Shown here: positions 42,546 through 51,292 of the stretch, in pieces
Layout of the letters: each line of letters begins with the position of its first letter
Numbering within the stretch: position 1 is the stretch's first letter
Source: Anaerostipes sp.
GTDB lineage: Bacteria; Bacillota; Clostridia; Lachnospirales; Lachnospiraceae
Assembly: GCF_018381315.1 (NCBI RefSeq)
Contig: NZ_JAGZSD010000004.1
Coordinates: 1-64,000, forward strand
Direction of reading: 5' to 3'
DNA: 64,000 nucleotides
Notes under the pieces: model-generated
Told to the model about the DNA's origin: nothing
The model's input: only the letters and a program-made list of their open reading frames with translations
Database searches by the model: none
Program-made: the position numbers and the translations under genes

Positions 42546-45500
42546 TTAAGTAAATCCCCCCCCCATGCTTCCGCTTGCTATAAATAGATTCAGCATTCCG
42601 TGTATATTTGTATAATCAGATGTTTTAGATAACATACCGTCTTTTGCCCCGCTTCCTGTAATCTGGTACTGCCCCCATTCCGGCAGTTCTTCCTTTTTCT
42701 CCGGCTTCTTCTTAGATGTCTGATCCTTAGATGTCTGTTCATTTTTTGATGTGGATTTTGTCTCACTTTTAGTATTCTCTTCCTCTGTGTTCTTGGATGT
42801 CTCGCTTTTCTTCTCCCATTTTGCCTTCAGTTCGATTCCCTGATGCAGCGGATCATCAAAATTCCATTTCTTTTCCTTCCCATCCTCATCAGTGTAATAC
42901 CATCCTTCAAACGTGTATCCGTCTCTCTCAGGATCAGCCGGTTTTATTATCTTCTCTCCTCCGATGACAGTCTGGGCCTCCGGCTGTCCTTTTCCTCCAT
43001 TAGAGTCAAAGGTCACCGTATGATCTCCGGTAAGTGTTACATTAACTGTCACGGATGTACCGTCCGACATGGAAAAGGTCATAGGAAATACTCCGGTGTG
43101 CCCCGCCTGTTTTGCGCGGTTGATCGCTTCCAGCTGCTTCTCGTCTGCATTAACTGGTATAGTATCTCCATATTGATTTTTCCCTTTGACATCACACAAG
43201 GTTATAATCTCTTCTTTACTGAATTTATCTCCGCCGGTCTTATGTCTTGCATGGTTTGCTGCAATGCTGGCACTGCCATTTCTGTGGTCTGTTCCATCAG
43301 TTCCCTCATCCCTGAGAAAAACATATATTTCTACTTCGGTTCCATTTTCAGTTTGAAATGTCAGGGGAAATTCTCCGGTTTCCCCTGCTTCTTTTGCTTT
43401 ATTTAAACGGTCTAACTGGGTACTGTCTGACAGACTCAGCTTGTCTTTTTGTATCTCGTTTCCATCTTCATCAACAGCTCTTAATAAAGAAAGGTCTTTT
43501 AACTGCTCCTTAGTAAATCCCTTTCCCCCAGTCTTGCTGATCACATTCTGTGCCTTGATGATCTCATGGTTTGCAGGATTTTCTGTGATCTGGTCAAACT
43601 CTCCTGTCAAAGTCACTGTGACTGTAACTGAATTTCCTTCCGGGTCAGTAAATTTGAGATCAAATTCACCAGCTTTACCAGCGGTTTTTGCGCTGTTGAT
43701 CTTATCAAGCTGTTCCTGGTCCAGCCTAAAGTCATCCAATAGGATATCATTTCCGTCTGAATCTTTTCCTTTTAAGTCGGCAAACTGCTTGACATCGTCT
43801 TCAGTCCATTCGTTGCCTCCGGTCTCTTTGGCAAAATTGTCTGCCCCAAGCACAGAGGACGGGTCCATCGGGTCATACTCTACTCCGTCACTGCCCTGCT
43901 CTTTCAGGTATACTGTGATCTCCACCATTGTCCCGTCGGATGTTTTAAATGCCAGCGGGAATTCTCCAGTCTCGCCTTTAGACTTCGCCTGATTGATTGC
44001 ATCCATCTGTGTTTTATCTGCTACAGATAATTCATCCAAAAGATATTCTGTCCCATCTTTCTTTTTCCCGGTGACTTTGCCAAGGATCTTCAGCTGTTTT
44101 TCCGTAAAAGCTGTTCCCCCGCTTTTGCTGATGATGTTGTTGGCACCGATCTGTTCTTTGGTTTCATTATCGACTGTGTTCTCATCCCGGTGAGGGCCAA
44201 AATATACTTTTGTATAAAATTTTCCTACCACAATACCTGTACTGACCTGAAACGGTGATTCTGCTGTAAAAGTATACTCTTCTGGTTTTAAACCAGTACC
44301 GTCCTGTATGTATCCCTGATATCCCGGATCCGGAACTGCGATAACATTTTCTGTTGAACTTGAAGAAGTCCCTATTCCCGGCTTCCCGGTGTCCTTATCT
44401 CCGATTGCCGTTACAACAGTATCTCCGCCGCTGATGGATATATTTTTTGTCGGATATTCTATGGAACCGATGCCCGGAGCATTTGCTCCTCCTTCTGCTT
44501 CAACGATTCCTCCGGTGATATAAAGTCCATCTAAATCACAGTGATATCCTGCTCCAAGTCCCGCACAATATTCATTTCCTTTTACTTTTACATTTCCGCC
44601 GCTGATGCGTATATTTTTTACTGATTTTCCTCCAAGCAGCGTTGTGCAGCAGGCACCGCCCAGCCCTGGCGAGTGTTTTCCACCAACAGACTCTATATTA
44701 CCGCCTTCAATGGTAAAGTTTACAAACCCTGCCTCAGAAGAGTTTTGAGCATTTCTTCTGGTGCTTCCTATGGCGCCTGCATGATATAAATCCCTGTTTC
44801 CTCCTGCATAAAGCGATCCGCACTCATCATTGCACTTATGGCCTTTCTGCCCTGCCTTTTGACATCTGATCGTCAGCTCTCCGTCCATGCCGTCTTTTGC
44901 TAAAGCGTTGCCTTCATAACCGTCAAAAACATCGGCAGGATTTCCGGCATAACTGGTCAGCCGATTCTTTCCGATCAGAAGAATGGTAACATTGGCATGT
45001 GATACATTAATACAGTCAAGTTTCCGATTTGCCGTGCCCATAGGCTGTTTTCCACAGGTAATATCTACGTTGTCTAAAGTCAGATCCGTTGTAACACCAC
45101 GTTCAACAGTTACATTATGATCCTCTGTCGTACCTGTGATCCGGTATCCTTCCGGATTCAGCTCGGTTTCATCTTCCGCCAGTCCTCCGCCCGCTGCCCC
45201 GGTTGCTTTAATTACAATGTCTCCTTTGCTCACATCCAGCAGAGTTTGCCCATTCTCTGCTTTCTTCACTGTAATTTTCTCCGCCTTTTTCTTATTTGTT
45301 TTTGTATTTTTTATTTTTTCCGTCTTCTCATCCGGCTCGCTTTCCTCTTTCTCTTCTGCCTGCGAACTTTTCTGTTGTGTTTCTTCCTGTAAAACTTCCG
45401 TATTTTTATTCTCTGATATTTGTCCTTCTTCGGTTTCGGACGAAATCTCTGCCTTGTCAGCCGCGCTGTCTGCCGCCTCCATCACCCCAATCTCCTGAAT

Positions 45501-45566
45501 CATCCCCAAAGAAAAAACCGCTGTCAAAGTAAATACTAATATTCTCTTCCATTTTTTCTTGTCCAT
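42546..45566 (-). CDS. large surface protein 3, anchor out of frame after poly-G
   Basis: 1006 residues. The signal peptide differs (MDKKKWKRILVFTLTAVFSL), and the acidic stretch is longer (~35-100). The later domains match proteins 1 and 2 closely: Cys-rich beta-helix-like part, four repeats, InlB-type B repeat, TSK-rich linker. The end is SKTSDYTNIHGMLNLFIASG, then nine G (42556-42564), reading GGGFT and stop. With seven or ten G it would read GGIYLIYKYSKKKRE and end at 42514. GGAGGAAGGAATTTGTT precedes ATG 45566. It is the most upstream copy, next to an ECF sigma gene. Confidence 0.83.
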   Translation of the reverse strand: MDKKKWKRILVFTLTAVFSLGMIQEIGVMEAADSAADKAEISSETEEGQISENKNTEVLQEETQQKSSQAEEKEESEPDEKTEKIKNTKTNKKKAEKITVKKAENGQTLLDVSKGDIVIKATGAAGGGLAEDETELNPEGYRITGTTEDHNVTVERGVTTDLTLDNVDITCGKQPMGTANRKLDCINVSHANVTILLIGKNRLTSYAGNPADVFDGYEGNALAKDGMDGELTIRCQKAGQKGHKCNDECGSLYAGGNRDLYHAGAIGSTRRNAQNSSEAGFVNFTIEGGNIESVGGKHSPGLGGACCTTLLGGKSVKNIRISGGNVKVKGNEYCAGLGAGYHCDLDGLYITGGIVEAEGGANAPGIGSIEYPTKNISISGGDTVVTAIGDKDTGKPGIGTSSSSTENVIAVPDPGYQGYIQDGTGLKPEEYTFTAESPFQVSTGIVVGKFYTKVYFGPHRDENTVDNETKEQIGANNIISKSGGTAFTEKQLKILGKVTGKKKDGTEYLLDELSVADKTQMDAINQAKSKGETGEFPLAFKTSDGTMVEITVYLKEQGSDGVEYDPMDPSSVLGADNFAKETGGNEWTEDDVKQFADLKGKDSDGNDILLDDFRLDQEQLDKINSAKTAGKAGEFDLKFTDPEGNSVTVTVTLTGEFDQITENPANHEIIKAQNVISKTGGKGFTKEQLKDLSLLRAVDEDGNEIQKDKLSLSDSTQLDRLNKAKEAGETGEFPLTFQTENGTEVEIYVFLRDEGTDGTDHRNGSASIAANHARHKTGGDKFSKEEIITLCDVKGKNQYGDTIPVNADEKQLEAINRAKQAGHTGVFPMTFSMSDGTSVTVNVTLTGDHTVTFDSNGGKGQPEAQTVIGGEKIIKPADPERDGYTFEGWYYTDEDGKEKKWNFDDPLHQGIELKAKWEKKSETSKNTEEENTKSETKSTSKNEQTSKDQTSKKKPEKKEELPEWGQYQITGSGAKDGMLSKTSDYTNIHGMLNLFIASGSMGGGFT
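42556..42564 (-). repeat. poly-G tract (9) in surface gene 3
   Basis: Nine C on the plus strand. Same position in the gene as the tract in gene 2, with a different length (9 versus 8). Both lengths leave the anchor out of frame. Confidence 0.85.
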
Positions 45567-45656
45567 AACAAATTCCTTCCTCCACAGTTTATTTTGATGC
45601 TTGTCAACAAGAAGAACTCCCCAAAAAAAGTGTTAGATCTTTTTTTTAAAAATTTC

Positions 45657-45693
45657 GGCCCGGACCAGTATTTTATCAATACTGATCCGGGCC
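45657..45693 (-). terminator. terminator of the ECF sigma gene
   Basis: GGCCCGGACCAGTATT / AATACTGATCCGGGCC, one mismatch and a 5-base loop, with T-runs on both sides. It lies 24 bases beyond the stop of the sigma gene. Confidence 0.85.
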
Positions 45694-45717
45694 TTTCTTT
45701 TTTGCTGCTGAAAGCTG

Positions 45718-46815
45718 CTATTTTTTATAAAACCGATACATTTTCGACCGGCCGTCTTCTGCCATAAGATGGAGAACAAAATTTTCTGCTCTTGCAGGGA
45801 AATACAGCATTCCTTCAGAAGCGTTATATTTCAGAGGATACACGATTTCTCCAGAGTCTGTTTTAGTGTAAGTATTTTTATAATCAATTTTTCCCTTTAC
45901 ATGAACCTCCAGAAGTTTTGTTTTCTTATTTACGTTCATTGAACTGTAATCTACCGGAACCGGAGCAGCCCGTTTTTTTTCTTTTGGTATCTCTATCCCT
46001 TCCAGTTCCTCCGTCTTAAGAGATACTTCCGGCAATACAACCGAACGAAAATTTGCCGCCGGAACCGGATCTGACTGCCATAAAGCCAGTGCCGCTGCCC
46101 CTGAGCATGCAGCCAGTACAGTGACCGCTGTCTTTTTGGCCAATGCTGCATACCTTGATATCTGTTTAGAAGATGAGACTACACAGTTCCGAATTGAAGG
46201 ATAAAGAATAATAAAACCAAAACTCCGGATTCCCAATGCTTCCCTGTCTGCTTTGGCCAGTTTCTGAATCTCTTTCTTTAAATTTTTTCTGCCATGATAT
46301 AAAAGATTTTTCACTGCATTTATATCACAATCCATAACTTCTGCTATCTCTCTCATTTTCATCTGCCAAAGTCCGCTCATTATAATTGCAGCTCTCTGCT
46401 TTTCCGGCAGCCTCGTTATACATTGAAGAAGCAGCTGGTTTTTTTCTTCATTCAATATCATTTCCTGCGGTTTATTCTCATCGGCAGAAATTTTTTCCAT
46501 ACTTTCTATTGCCTGATCTCCAACCACAACATCTTTTTTCTGCCTGGCGAATTTAATACAGCAGCGGTATGAGATCTTTCTCTGCCACGCACAAAAAGCC
46601 AGATTATTTTTCAAATCCGGCAGATATCGGTAAACATCCAAATATATCTCCTGCAGTATGTCTTCCGCTTCATTTCTGTCCTTGCAAAAATTTAAAACAA
46701 ACCATTTGGTCATTTCATATGTAGACTGATATAAATGCGCAAAAGCATCCTGATCGCCATGCTTGGCCCTCTCTACATACGGACTCAGCTCTTCATAAAA
46801 CTTTTCTTCTCTCAT
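45718..46815 (-). CDS. ECF sigma factor with C-terminal membrane segment and extracellular domain
   Basis: 365 residues. Region 2 spans ~17-90 (DAFAHLYQSTYEMTKWFVLN, EAEDILQEIYLDVYRYLP) and region 4 ~125-185 (RLPEKQRAAIIMSGLWQMKM, REIAEVMDCDINAVKNLLYH), both complete. They are followed by a membrane segment (~228-246, KKTAVTVLAACSGAAALALW) and a ~115-residue outer part with a beta-rich end (LHLMAEDGRSKMYRFYKK). Typical ECF factors stop near residue 190, so the extension is like a fused anti-sigma membrane part without an anti-sigma domain. The direct neighbour is the surface gene cluster. Confidence 0.82.
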   Translation of the reverse strand: MREEKFYEELSPYVERAKHGDQDAFAHLYQSTYEMTKWFVLNFCKDRNEAEDILQEIYLDVYRYLPDLKNNLAFCAWQRKISYRCCIKFARQKKDVVVGDQAIESMEKISADENKPQEMILNEEKNQLLLQCITRLPEKQRAAIIMSGLWQMKMREIAEVMDCDINAVKNLLYHGRKNLKKEIQKLAKADREALGIRSFGFIILYPSIRNCVVSSSKQISRYAALAKKTAVTVLAACSGAAALALWQSDPVPAANFRSVVLPEVSLKTEELEGIEIPKEKKRAAPVPVDYSSMNVNKKTKLLEVHVKGKIDYKNTYTKTDSGEIVYPLKYNASEGMLYFPARAENFVLHLMAEDGRSKMYRFYKK

Positions 46816-46928
46816 CTCTTTTAGCTCCTAGTGTTTTTCAGCACTAACTATAAAGTAGAATTTCCAGAAAATCAAGTGGAAAAAAATGTATTATCCCTCC
46901 CAAAAATTAGTATTTTATTCAATAAATC

Positions 46929-46971
46929 AAAAAAAGGAATACCCCTGCCTGTCACAGTTGTATCCCTTTTT
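46929..46971 (-). terminator. terminator of the BASS transporter gene
   Basis: Minus strand AAAAAGGGATAC, a 17-base loop, GTATTCCTTTTTTT: a stem with a T-run, 5 bases after the stop codon. Confidence 0.75.
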
Positions 46972-46976
46972 ATCCT

Positions 46977-47963
46977 CTATTCTGCTTCTGCTGCTGTCCT
47001 GCTTTCCAATTTCTCTTCTTTGCTGTTATCTCTCTGAAGATAGATTCCTGCCAGGATAGTACCAGATATGGAATGCCATACACAAGAAACAGCACTGGCC
47101 ATAGCCGCCTGAGGTGCTGCCGCAAAATGGGCAGTTGCCAGATTTGTAGCCAAACCTGCATTCTGCATACCAACCTCGATGGAAATAGTACGTTTCTTTG
47201 CCATGTTCATTCCAACTAATTTGCCGACTCCGTAGCCGAGAAGATATCCCAGACTATTGTGCAGTAAAACTGCAATAAAAATGATAACGCCGGATTTAAA
47301 GAAATTTGCTCCCTGAAGCGCAATGACTCCTCCGACAATCAAAGCCAGTCCAATCACTGAGATGCCCGGCATAACCTGCTGTGCCTCCTTAAATGCTTCC
47401 TTTTTTCCAAACAGCGTATTGAGGATAAATCCAAGAAGCACCGGAAGCAGCACAGATTTTACGATTGACATAAACATAGAAGCCGCATTGACTTCAATCC
47501 TTGCCCCTGCTAAAAACAGTACCATCATAGGTGTCATAACCGGTGACAGCAGCGTAGATGCTGTCGTCATTCCCACAGAAAAAGGTACATCACCATGACA
47601 CAGGTATGACATAATATTCGATGATACCCCTCCCGGACAGCATCCAACCAGGATCAGCCCTATGGCAATCTCATTGGGCAGTCCCAAAATTGTTGAAATT
47701 CCATAAGCCAGAAACGGCATAATTAAATACTGTGCCGCCGCTCCGATAAAAATGTCCAAAGGACGTTTTGCCAGCACTTTAAAGTCCTCTGTCGTCAGTG
47801 TCAGTCCCATTGTAAACATAATCACTCCCAGGACAAGACTCTGGTTGTTTCCCTGCACCCAGGAAAATACATCCGGGACAAAGAAAGCTGCGATTGCTAC
47901 TAAAATAACAAAAACAGATGTCTTGCTGGACAGCGTACTGCTGATTTTTTGTAAGGTTTTCAT
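46977..47963 (-). CDS. bile acid:sodium symporter (BASS) family transporter
   Basis: 328 residues with about nine membrane segments. VLGVIMFTMGLTLTTEDFKV, GLILVGCCPGGVSSNIMSYL, and SIEVGMQNAGLATNLATAHF are the BASS/arsenical-resistance-like signatures of the sodium-binding region. It may move bile acids, pantoate or other organic anions with sodium; the substrate cannot be fixed. It is a single gene with its own promoter and terminator. ATGGAGGATACAT precedes ATG 47963. Confidence 0.88.
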   Translation of the reverse strand: MKTLQKISSTLSSKTSVFVILVAIAAFFVPDVFSWVQGNNQSLVLGVIMFTMGLTLTTEDFKVLAKRPLDIFIGAAAQYLIMPFLAYGISTILGLPNEIAIGLILVGCCPGGVSSNIMSYLCHGDVPFSVGMTTASTLLSPVMTPMMVLFLAGARIEVNAASMFMSIVKSVLLPVLLGFILNTLFGKKEAFKEAQQVMPGISVIGLALIVGGVIALQGANFFKSGVIIFIAVLLHNSLGYLLGYGVGKLVGMNMAKKRTISIEVGMQNAGLATNLATAHFAAAPQAAMASAVSCVWHSISGTILAGIYLQRDNSKEEKLESRTAAEAE

Positions 47964-48000
47964 ATGTATCCTCCATTTTCCATATATAAGTCTATTGCAT

Positions 48001-48029
48001 ATTGTATTTCAATCTGCACAGCATGTCAA
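48001..48029 (-). promoter_or_regulatory. promoter of the BASS gene
   Basis: Minus-strand TTGACA (48024-48029), 17 bases, TACAAT (48001-48006), 38 bases before the start codon. Confidence 0.75.
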
Positions 48030-48286
48030 GAATGGAGTGTACAACTGTTTTTCCAGGAAAGACACTACCATCATAGCTGGCCAAGTTTAGATATATTTGG
48101 TATATATTTTTCCATTTAGAAATTGTCTTGTTGGATACATTAAAATATTCTGTAAGCTGTCACTGTATTAAAAGGCAATATCCTTTCAAAGCAGAAGATA
48201 GCGACAAATCCCAAAATCTTTCAACTAAATATGGTCAAAGATTCATAGGTAATTCAGAGCAAATTGATATTAAGTAAAATTCTGAT
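48030..48286. other. gene-free intergenic stretch
   Basis: AT-rich DNA between the BASS promoter and the phage-tail-like gene. I see no open frame with a ribosome binding site and no strong hairpin. It may include the unrecognised 3' untranslated part of the upstream gene. Confidence 0.4.
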
Positions 48287-49123
48287 TCATTTCGCTATAT
48301 ATGCACCATTTATCAAAAGTGAAGCGCCAGAGTTATGTGCAGTTTCTACATAGACTGCTCCATCATAAGTTACCTTTGCACGTGAATAAGTAGATGCTGA
48401 ACTATCGTATACATTTATTATTGCTAATTCAGAAAGTGGTTTCGGTAGTCCGCTACATAAAACTCTTCCGGCAGCAATATTGGTTGCGAGTAACACTTTA
48501 AACGATACGCAAACTGTCTTCCCTATTAGCACGTAGCCATTAGAAAAAGTACCATATCCAAAACTATTATTAACCGTCTTTACTTCTGTTGCTATATTAT
48601 CTAAAGCCGAATTTATCCCATCAATTTTCTCACTTATCTCATGAATTGCTTCTGTATGCACTTGATACGCTTCTATATTTACCAACCCGGCAGAATTCAG
48701 CACCACCTCAAATGGTACGGTATCTGATGTATTAAAACAAAACTCCCATGTGATAGAAAATCCAGGGCTTTCCGCTTCAGAAGGAACGTGTTTAGCCTGG
48801 GATGCCTGTGCAAGGCAGAACAGAATGTCTCCTTCTTCCGGATCTTCTGCATAAAACCCGACCTGCCACAATTCATAACTCTCTTCTAACCCTTTGTTTT
48901 CAAGCAATACTGGAAGAATGGTAGTACCACCTTCGGTCCTGGCCGGCTGAAGTGTGATATCATATCCGCCCTCCGTAACGCTGGTCTGCTGCCGCAGATC
49001 AACGACAGGCACCTTTTTTGTTCCTGTCGTTACTCTTTTAATTTTTAATGTTTCTCCTTTCAGAAGTTTTGCCTGCAGCGCCCTTCCCTGATCTGTTAAT
49101 ACTGTGTTTTCCCAAATATTCAT
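48287..49123 (-). CDS. orphan phage tail-fibre/collar-like protein
   Basis: 278 residues. The N-terminus (MNIWENTVLTDQGRALQAKL, RVTTGTKKVPVVDLRQQT) resembles the N-terminal anchor part of phage tail-collar/fibre proteins, including the ILPVLLENKGLEESYELWQVGFYAED stretch. A short coiled-coil (~155-185) leads to a C-terminal beta-rich tip (~190-278, ending LLINGAYIAK). No other phage gene is in the window, so it stands alone with its own promoter. AGGAGGTAAAGGT precedes ATG 49123. A defence-island, tailocin or prophage-relic origin cannot be told apart here. Confidence 0.75.
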   Translation of the reverse strand: MNIWENTVLTDQGRALQAKLLKGETLKIKRVTTGTKKVPVVDLRQQTSVTEGGYDITLQPARTEGGTTILPVLLENKGLEESYELWQVGFYAEDPEEGDILFCLAQASQAKHVPSEAESPGFSITWEFCFNTSDTVPFEVVLNSAGLVNIEAYQVHTEAIHEISEKIDGINSALDNIATEVKTVNNSFGYGTFSNGYVLIGKTVCVSFKVLLATNIAAGRVLCSGLPKPLSELAIINVYDSSASTYSRAKVTYDGAVYVETAHNSGASLLINGAYIAK

Positions 49124-49148
49124 ACCTTTACCTCCTGGTTTTCAAACC

Positions 49149-49177
49149 TTTATAAAGCCAATGATTAAATGCGTCAA
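49149..49177 (-). promoter_or_regulatory. promoter of the tail-fibre-like gene
   Basis: Minus-strand TTGACG (49172-49177), 17 bases, TATAAA (49149-49154). Upstream is a repeated ATGATCATGATC stretch (about 49193-49204) of unknown role. Confidence 0.7.
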
Positions 49178-49300
49178 ACTTCAGTTACTTTTATGATCAT
49201 GATCTTTATAAAAAATATACCATGATGACCGCGGGCAATGTGGGCAAGTTATATATGGGACATAATGTCTGCCGGAAACGGACATCTCATTGGAGAAAAC

Positions 49301-49349
49301 AAAAAAATACCTCCTAAGCAGATGTGTGTTCTTTCACTTATCTGCTTAG
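49301..49349 (-). terminator. terminator of the hydrogenase gene
   Basis: Minus strand CTAAGCAGAT, a 16-base loop, ATCTGCTTAG, then GAGGTATTTTTTTG. It is 60 bases beyond the stop. Confidence 0.75.
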
Positions 49350-49408
49350 AAGATATCATGTCATGTTCCTAATGTACTTTTAAATGTTCAGCAGTATACA
49401 CTTTTTTA

Positions 49409-51217
49409 TTACAGGTCAAAGTATCGCTTTAAGTACCCTTCAAAAGCTTTTCCATGCCGTGCTTCATCTCTTGCCATCTCATGGACTGTATCATGGACTG
49501 CATCCAGCCCTTCTGCTTTGGCCCGTGCTGCAAGTTTTGTTTTGCCTTCTGCCGCACCATTTTCTGCATCCACACGTAATTCCAGGTTTTTCTTGGTGGA
49601 ATCTGTAACTGTTTCGCCCAAAAGTTCCGCAAACTTTGCTGCATGATCTGCTTCTTCTCTGGCAGCCTTTTCATAATATCTGCCGATCTCCGGATAACCT
49701 TCCCGGTGGGCTGCCCTGGCCATGGCAAAATACATACCTGTCTCCCGGCATTCTCCCTCAAAATTGGCACGGAGATCTTCTAAAATATCCTCCCGGACTC
49801 CTTCTGCAGCCCCGGTTATATGCTCCGCAGTTTTTCTTTCCGGCCTCTTTCCAAGTTCACTGCTCCGGTCATGGTACATGGTATGCAGCATCTGCTCTGC
49901 CAGCTCACTTAAAGGCTCTCCATAAAACTCCTCGTACAGTTTTTTAATCTGTTTATTTTCGTGACTCGCCCGGACCTTCATCCCGCTGTCTCTCCTGTAC
50001 AGGCTCTCGATTCTCTTTTCCTGTATGATCTGGCCTTTGAATTCTTTATCCTTCGGCTGTCCTCCGCCGCCGATGCAGCCTCCGGGACAGGTCATCACCT
50101 CAATAAAATGATACTGTTTGTCAGCAGATTTTACTTTCTCTATGATTTTTCTGGCATTTCCTGTTCCGTAAACGACTGCCACATTGACTGTGAGACCGCC
50201 GATATCAAGACTTGCTTCCTTAACTCCGTCCATACCTCTGACAGGTTTCAGATCGTAGAGCAGTTCCGGGGATTTTTCCTTCGTGATGAACTCATATGCA
50301 GTCCTCAGGGCAGCCTCCATAACTCCCCCGGAATTGCCGAAGATAACTCCCGCTCCGGAACCTTCTCCCATAAATTCATCAAACTCAGAATCCTTAAGCC
50401 CCATAAAATCAATATTTTCTTCTTTGGCCCAAAGTGCGGCTTCTCTTGTAGTTATCACGTGGTCCATATCCCGCATGTCTTCTATTCCGCAGTAATTTCC
50501 TGCATCCTTCATTTCTTCCCTGCGGATTTCAAACTTTTTAGCCGTACATGGTGTCAGTGCCACATTTACAATCTTCTCAGGATCAATGCCCATGAGTTTT
50601 GCAAAGTATGTTTTAATAGTGGGCCCCTGCATGCCGATCGGGCTTTTAGCCGTAGAGATATGGTCCAAAAGTTCCGGATAATAGATCTCCGCAAACTTCA
50701 CCCATGCCGGACAGCAGCTCGTAAACTGGGGCAGGGGCCTGGTCCCTTTTGTGATTCTCTCAATCAGCTCACTTGCTTCTTCCATAATCGTCAAATCAGC
50801 ACTGAAGTTTGTGTCCAGCACATAGTCAGCTCCGAGAGCTCTGAGAAGCGCAACCATCTTTCCCTGGACAAACGCCCCTTCCTCCATTCCAAACTCCTCT
50901 CCCAGAGCAGCTCTCACCGACGGAGATGTGCTGACAACTACGATTTTTTCCGGATCCCTGACTGCTTCTCTGATCTCTTCATACTCATAGGTTTCCGTAA
51001 TGCTTTCAACCGGACAGACGTTGGCACACTGACCGCAGTTGATACAGACCGCCCTGTCACCTGTCTGTTCCAGAATATAGGTCCCAAGAACAGAAATATA
51101 ATCTTTGCAGATATTTTTACACTGGCCGCATTTTATACACTTTTCTTCATGCCTCATAATGGATGGATTATCAAGGTCTATTGGTACTCTGACATTGGTT
51201 GGTAAATGTTTGCTCAT
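49409..51217 (-). CDS. [FeFe] hydrogenase fused to a rubrerythrin-like domain
   Basis: 602 residues. Residues ~25-75 hold two 4Fe-4S motifs (CIKCGQCKNIC and CINCGQCANVCP). The H-cluster motifs follow: TSCCPAWVKFAE, TPCTAKKFEIRRE and EVMTCPGGCIGGGGQPK. The C-terminal ~130 residues are rubrerythrin-like (FEGECRETGMYFAMARAAHR, YYEKAAREEADHAAKFAELL, EMARDEARHGKAFEGYL), with Glu/His patterns for a di-iron site. AAGGAGG precedes ATG 51217. The arrangement suggests hydrogen or ferredoxin electrons reducing peroxide or protecting the hydrogenase; the direction is not known. Rubrerythrin-hydrogenase fusions exist in some clostridia, as far as I recall. Confidence 0.88.
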   Translation of the reverse strand: MSKHLPTNVRVPIDLDNPSIMRHEEKCIKCGQCKNICKDYISVLGTYILEQTGDRAVCINCGQCANVCPVESITETYEYEEIREAVRDPEKIVVVSTSPSVRAALGEEFGMEEGAFVQGKMVALLRALGADYVLDTNFSADLTIMEEASELIERITKGTRPLPQFTSCCPAWVKFAEIYYPELLDHISTAKSPIGMQGPTIKTYFAKLMGIDPEKIVNVALTPCTAKKFEIRREEMKDAGNYCGIEDMRDMDHVITTREAALWAKEENIDFMGLKDSEFDEFMGEGSGAGVIFGNSGGVMEAALRTAYEFITKEKSPELLYDLKPVRGMDGVKEASLDIGGLTVNVAVVYGTGNARKIIEKVKSADKQYHFIEVMTCPGGCIGGGGQPKDKEFKGQIIQEKRIESLYRRDSGMKVRASHENKQIKKLYEEFYGEPLSELAEQMLHTMYHDRSSELGKRPERKTAEHITGAAEGVREDILEDLRANFEGECRETGMYFAMARAAHREGYPEIGRYYEKAAREEADHAAKFAELLGETVTDSTKKNLELRVDAENGAAEGKTKLAARAKAEGLDAVHDTVHEMARDEARHGKAFEGYLKRYFDL

Positions 51218-51241
51218 TCGTTCCTCCTTAGAAAGATAATA

Positions 51242-51260
51242 AATAGTAATAATTACTATT
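51242..51260 (-). promoter_or_regulatory. PerR/Fur-like operator of the hydrogenase-rubrerythrin gene
   Basis: AATAGTAAT-A-ATTACTATT is a perfect inverted repeat with 9-bp arms and 1-base spacer. Its core TAGTAAT-A-ATTACTA has the 7-1-7 architecture of Fur-family boxes. It lies between the -10 box and the ribosome binding site. Confidence 0.55.
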
Positions 51261-51289
51261 ATTATATATGATCTTCCAGCAAAGTACAA
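51261..51289 (-). promoter_or_regulatory. promoter of the hydrogenase-rubrerythrin gene
   Basis: Minus-strand TTGTAC (51284-51289), 17 bases, TATAAT (51261-51266), directly adjacent to the stop of the next gene upstream. Confidence 0.7.
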
Positions 51290-51292
51290 CGT

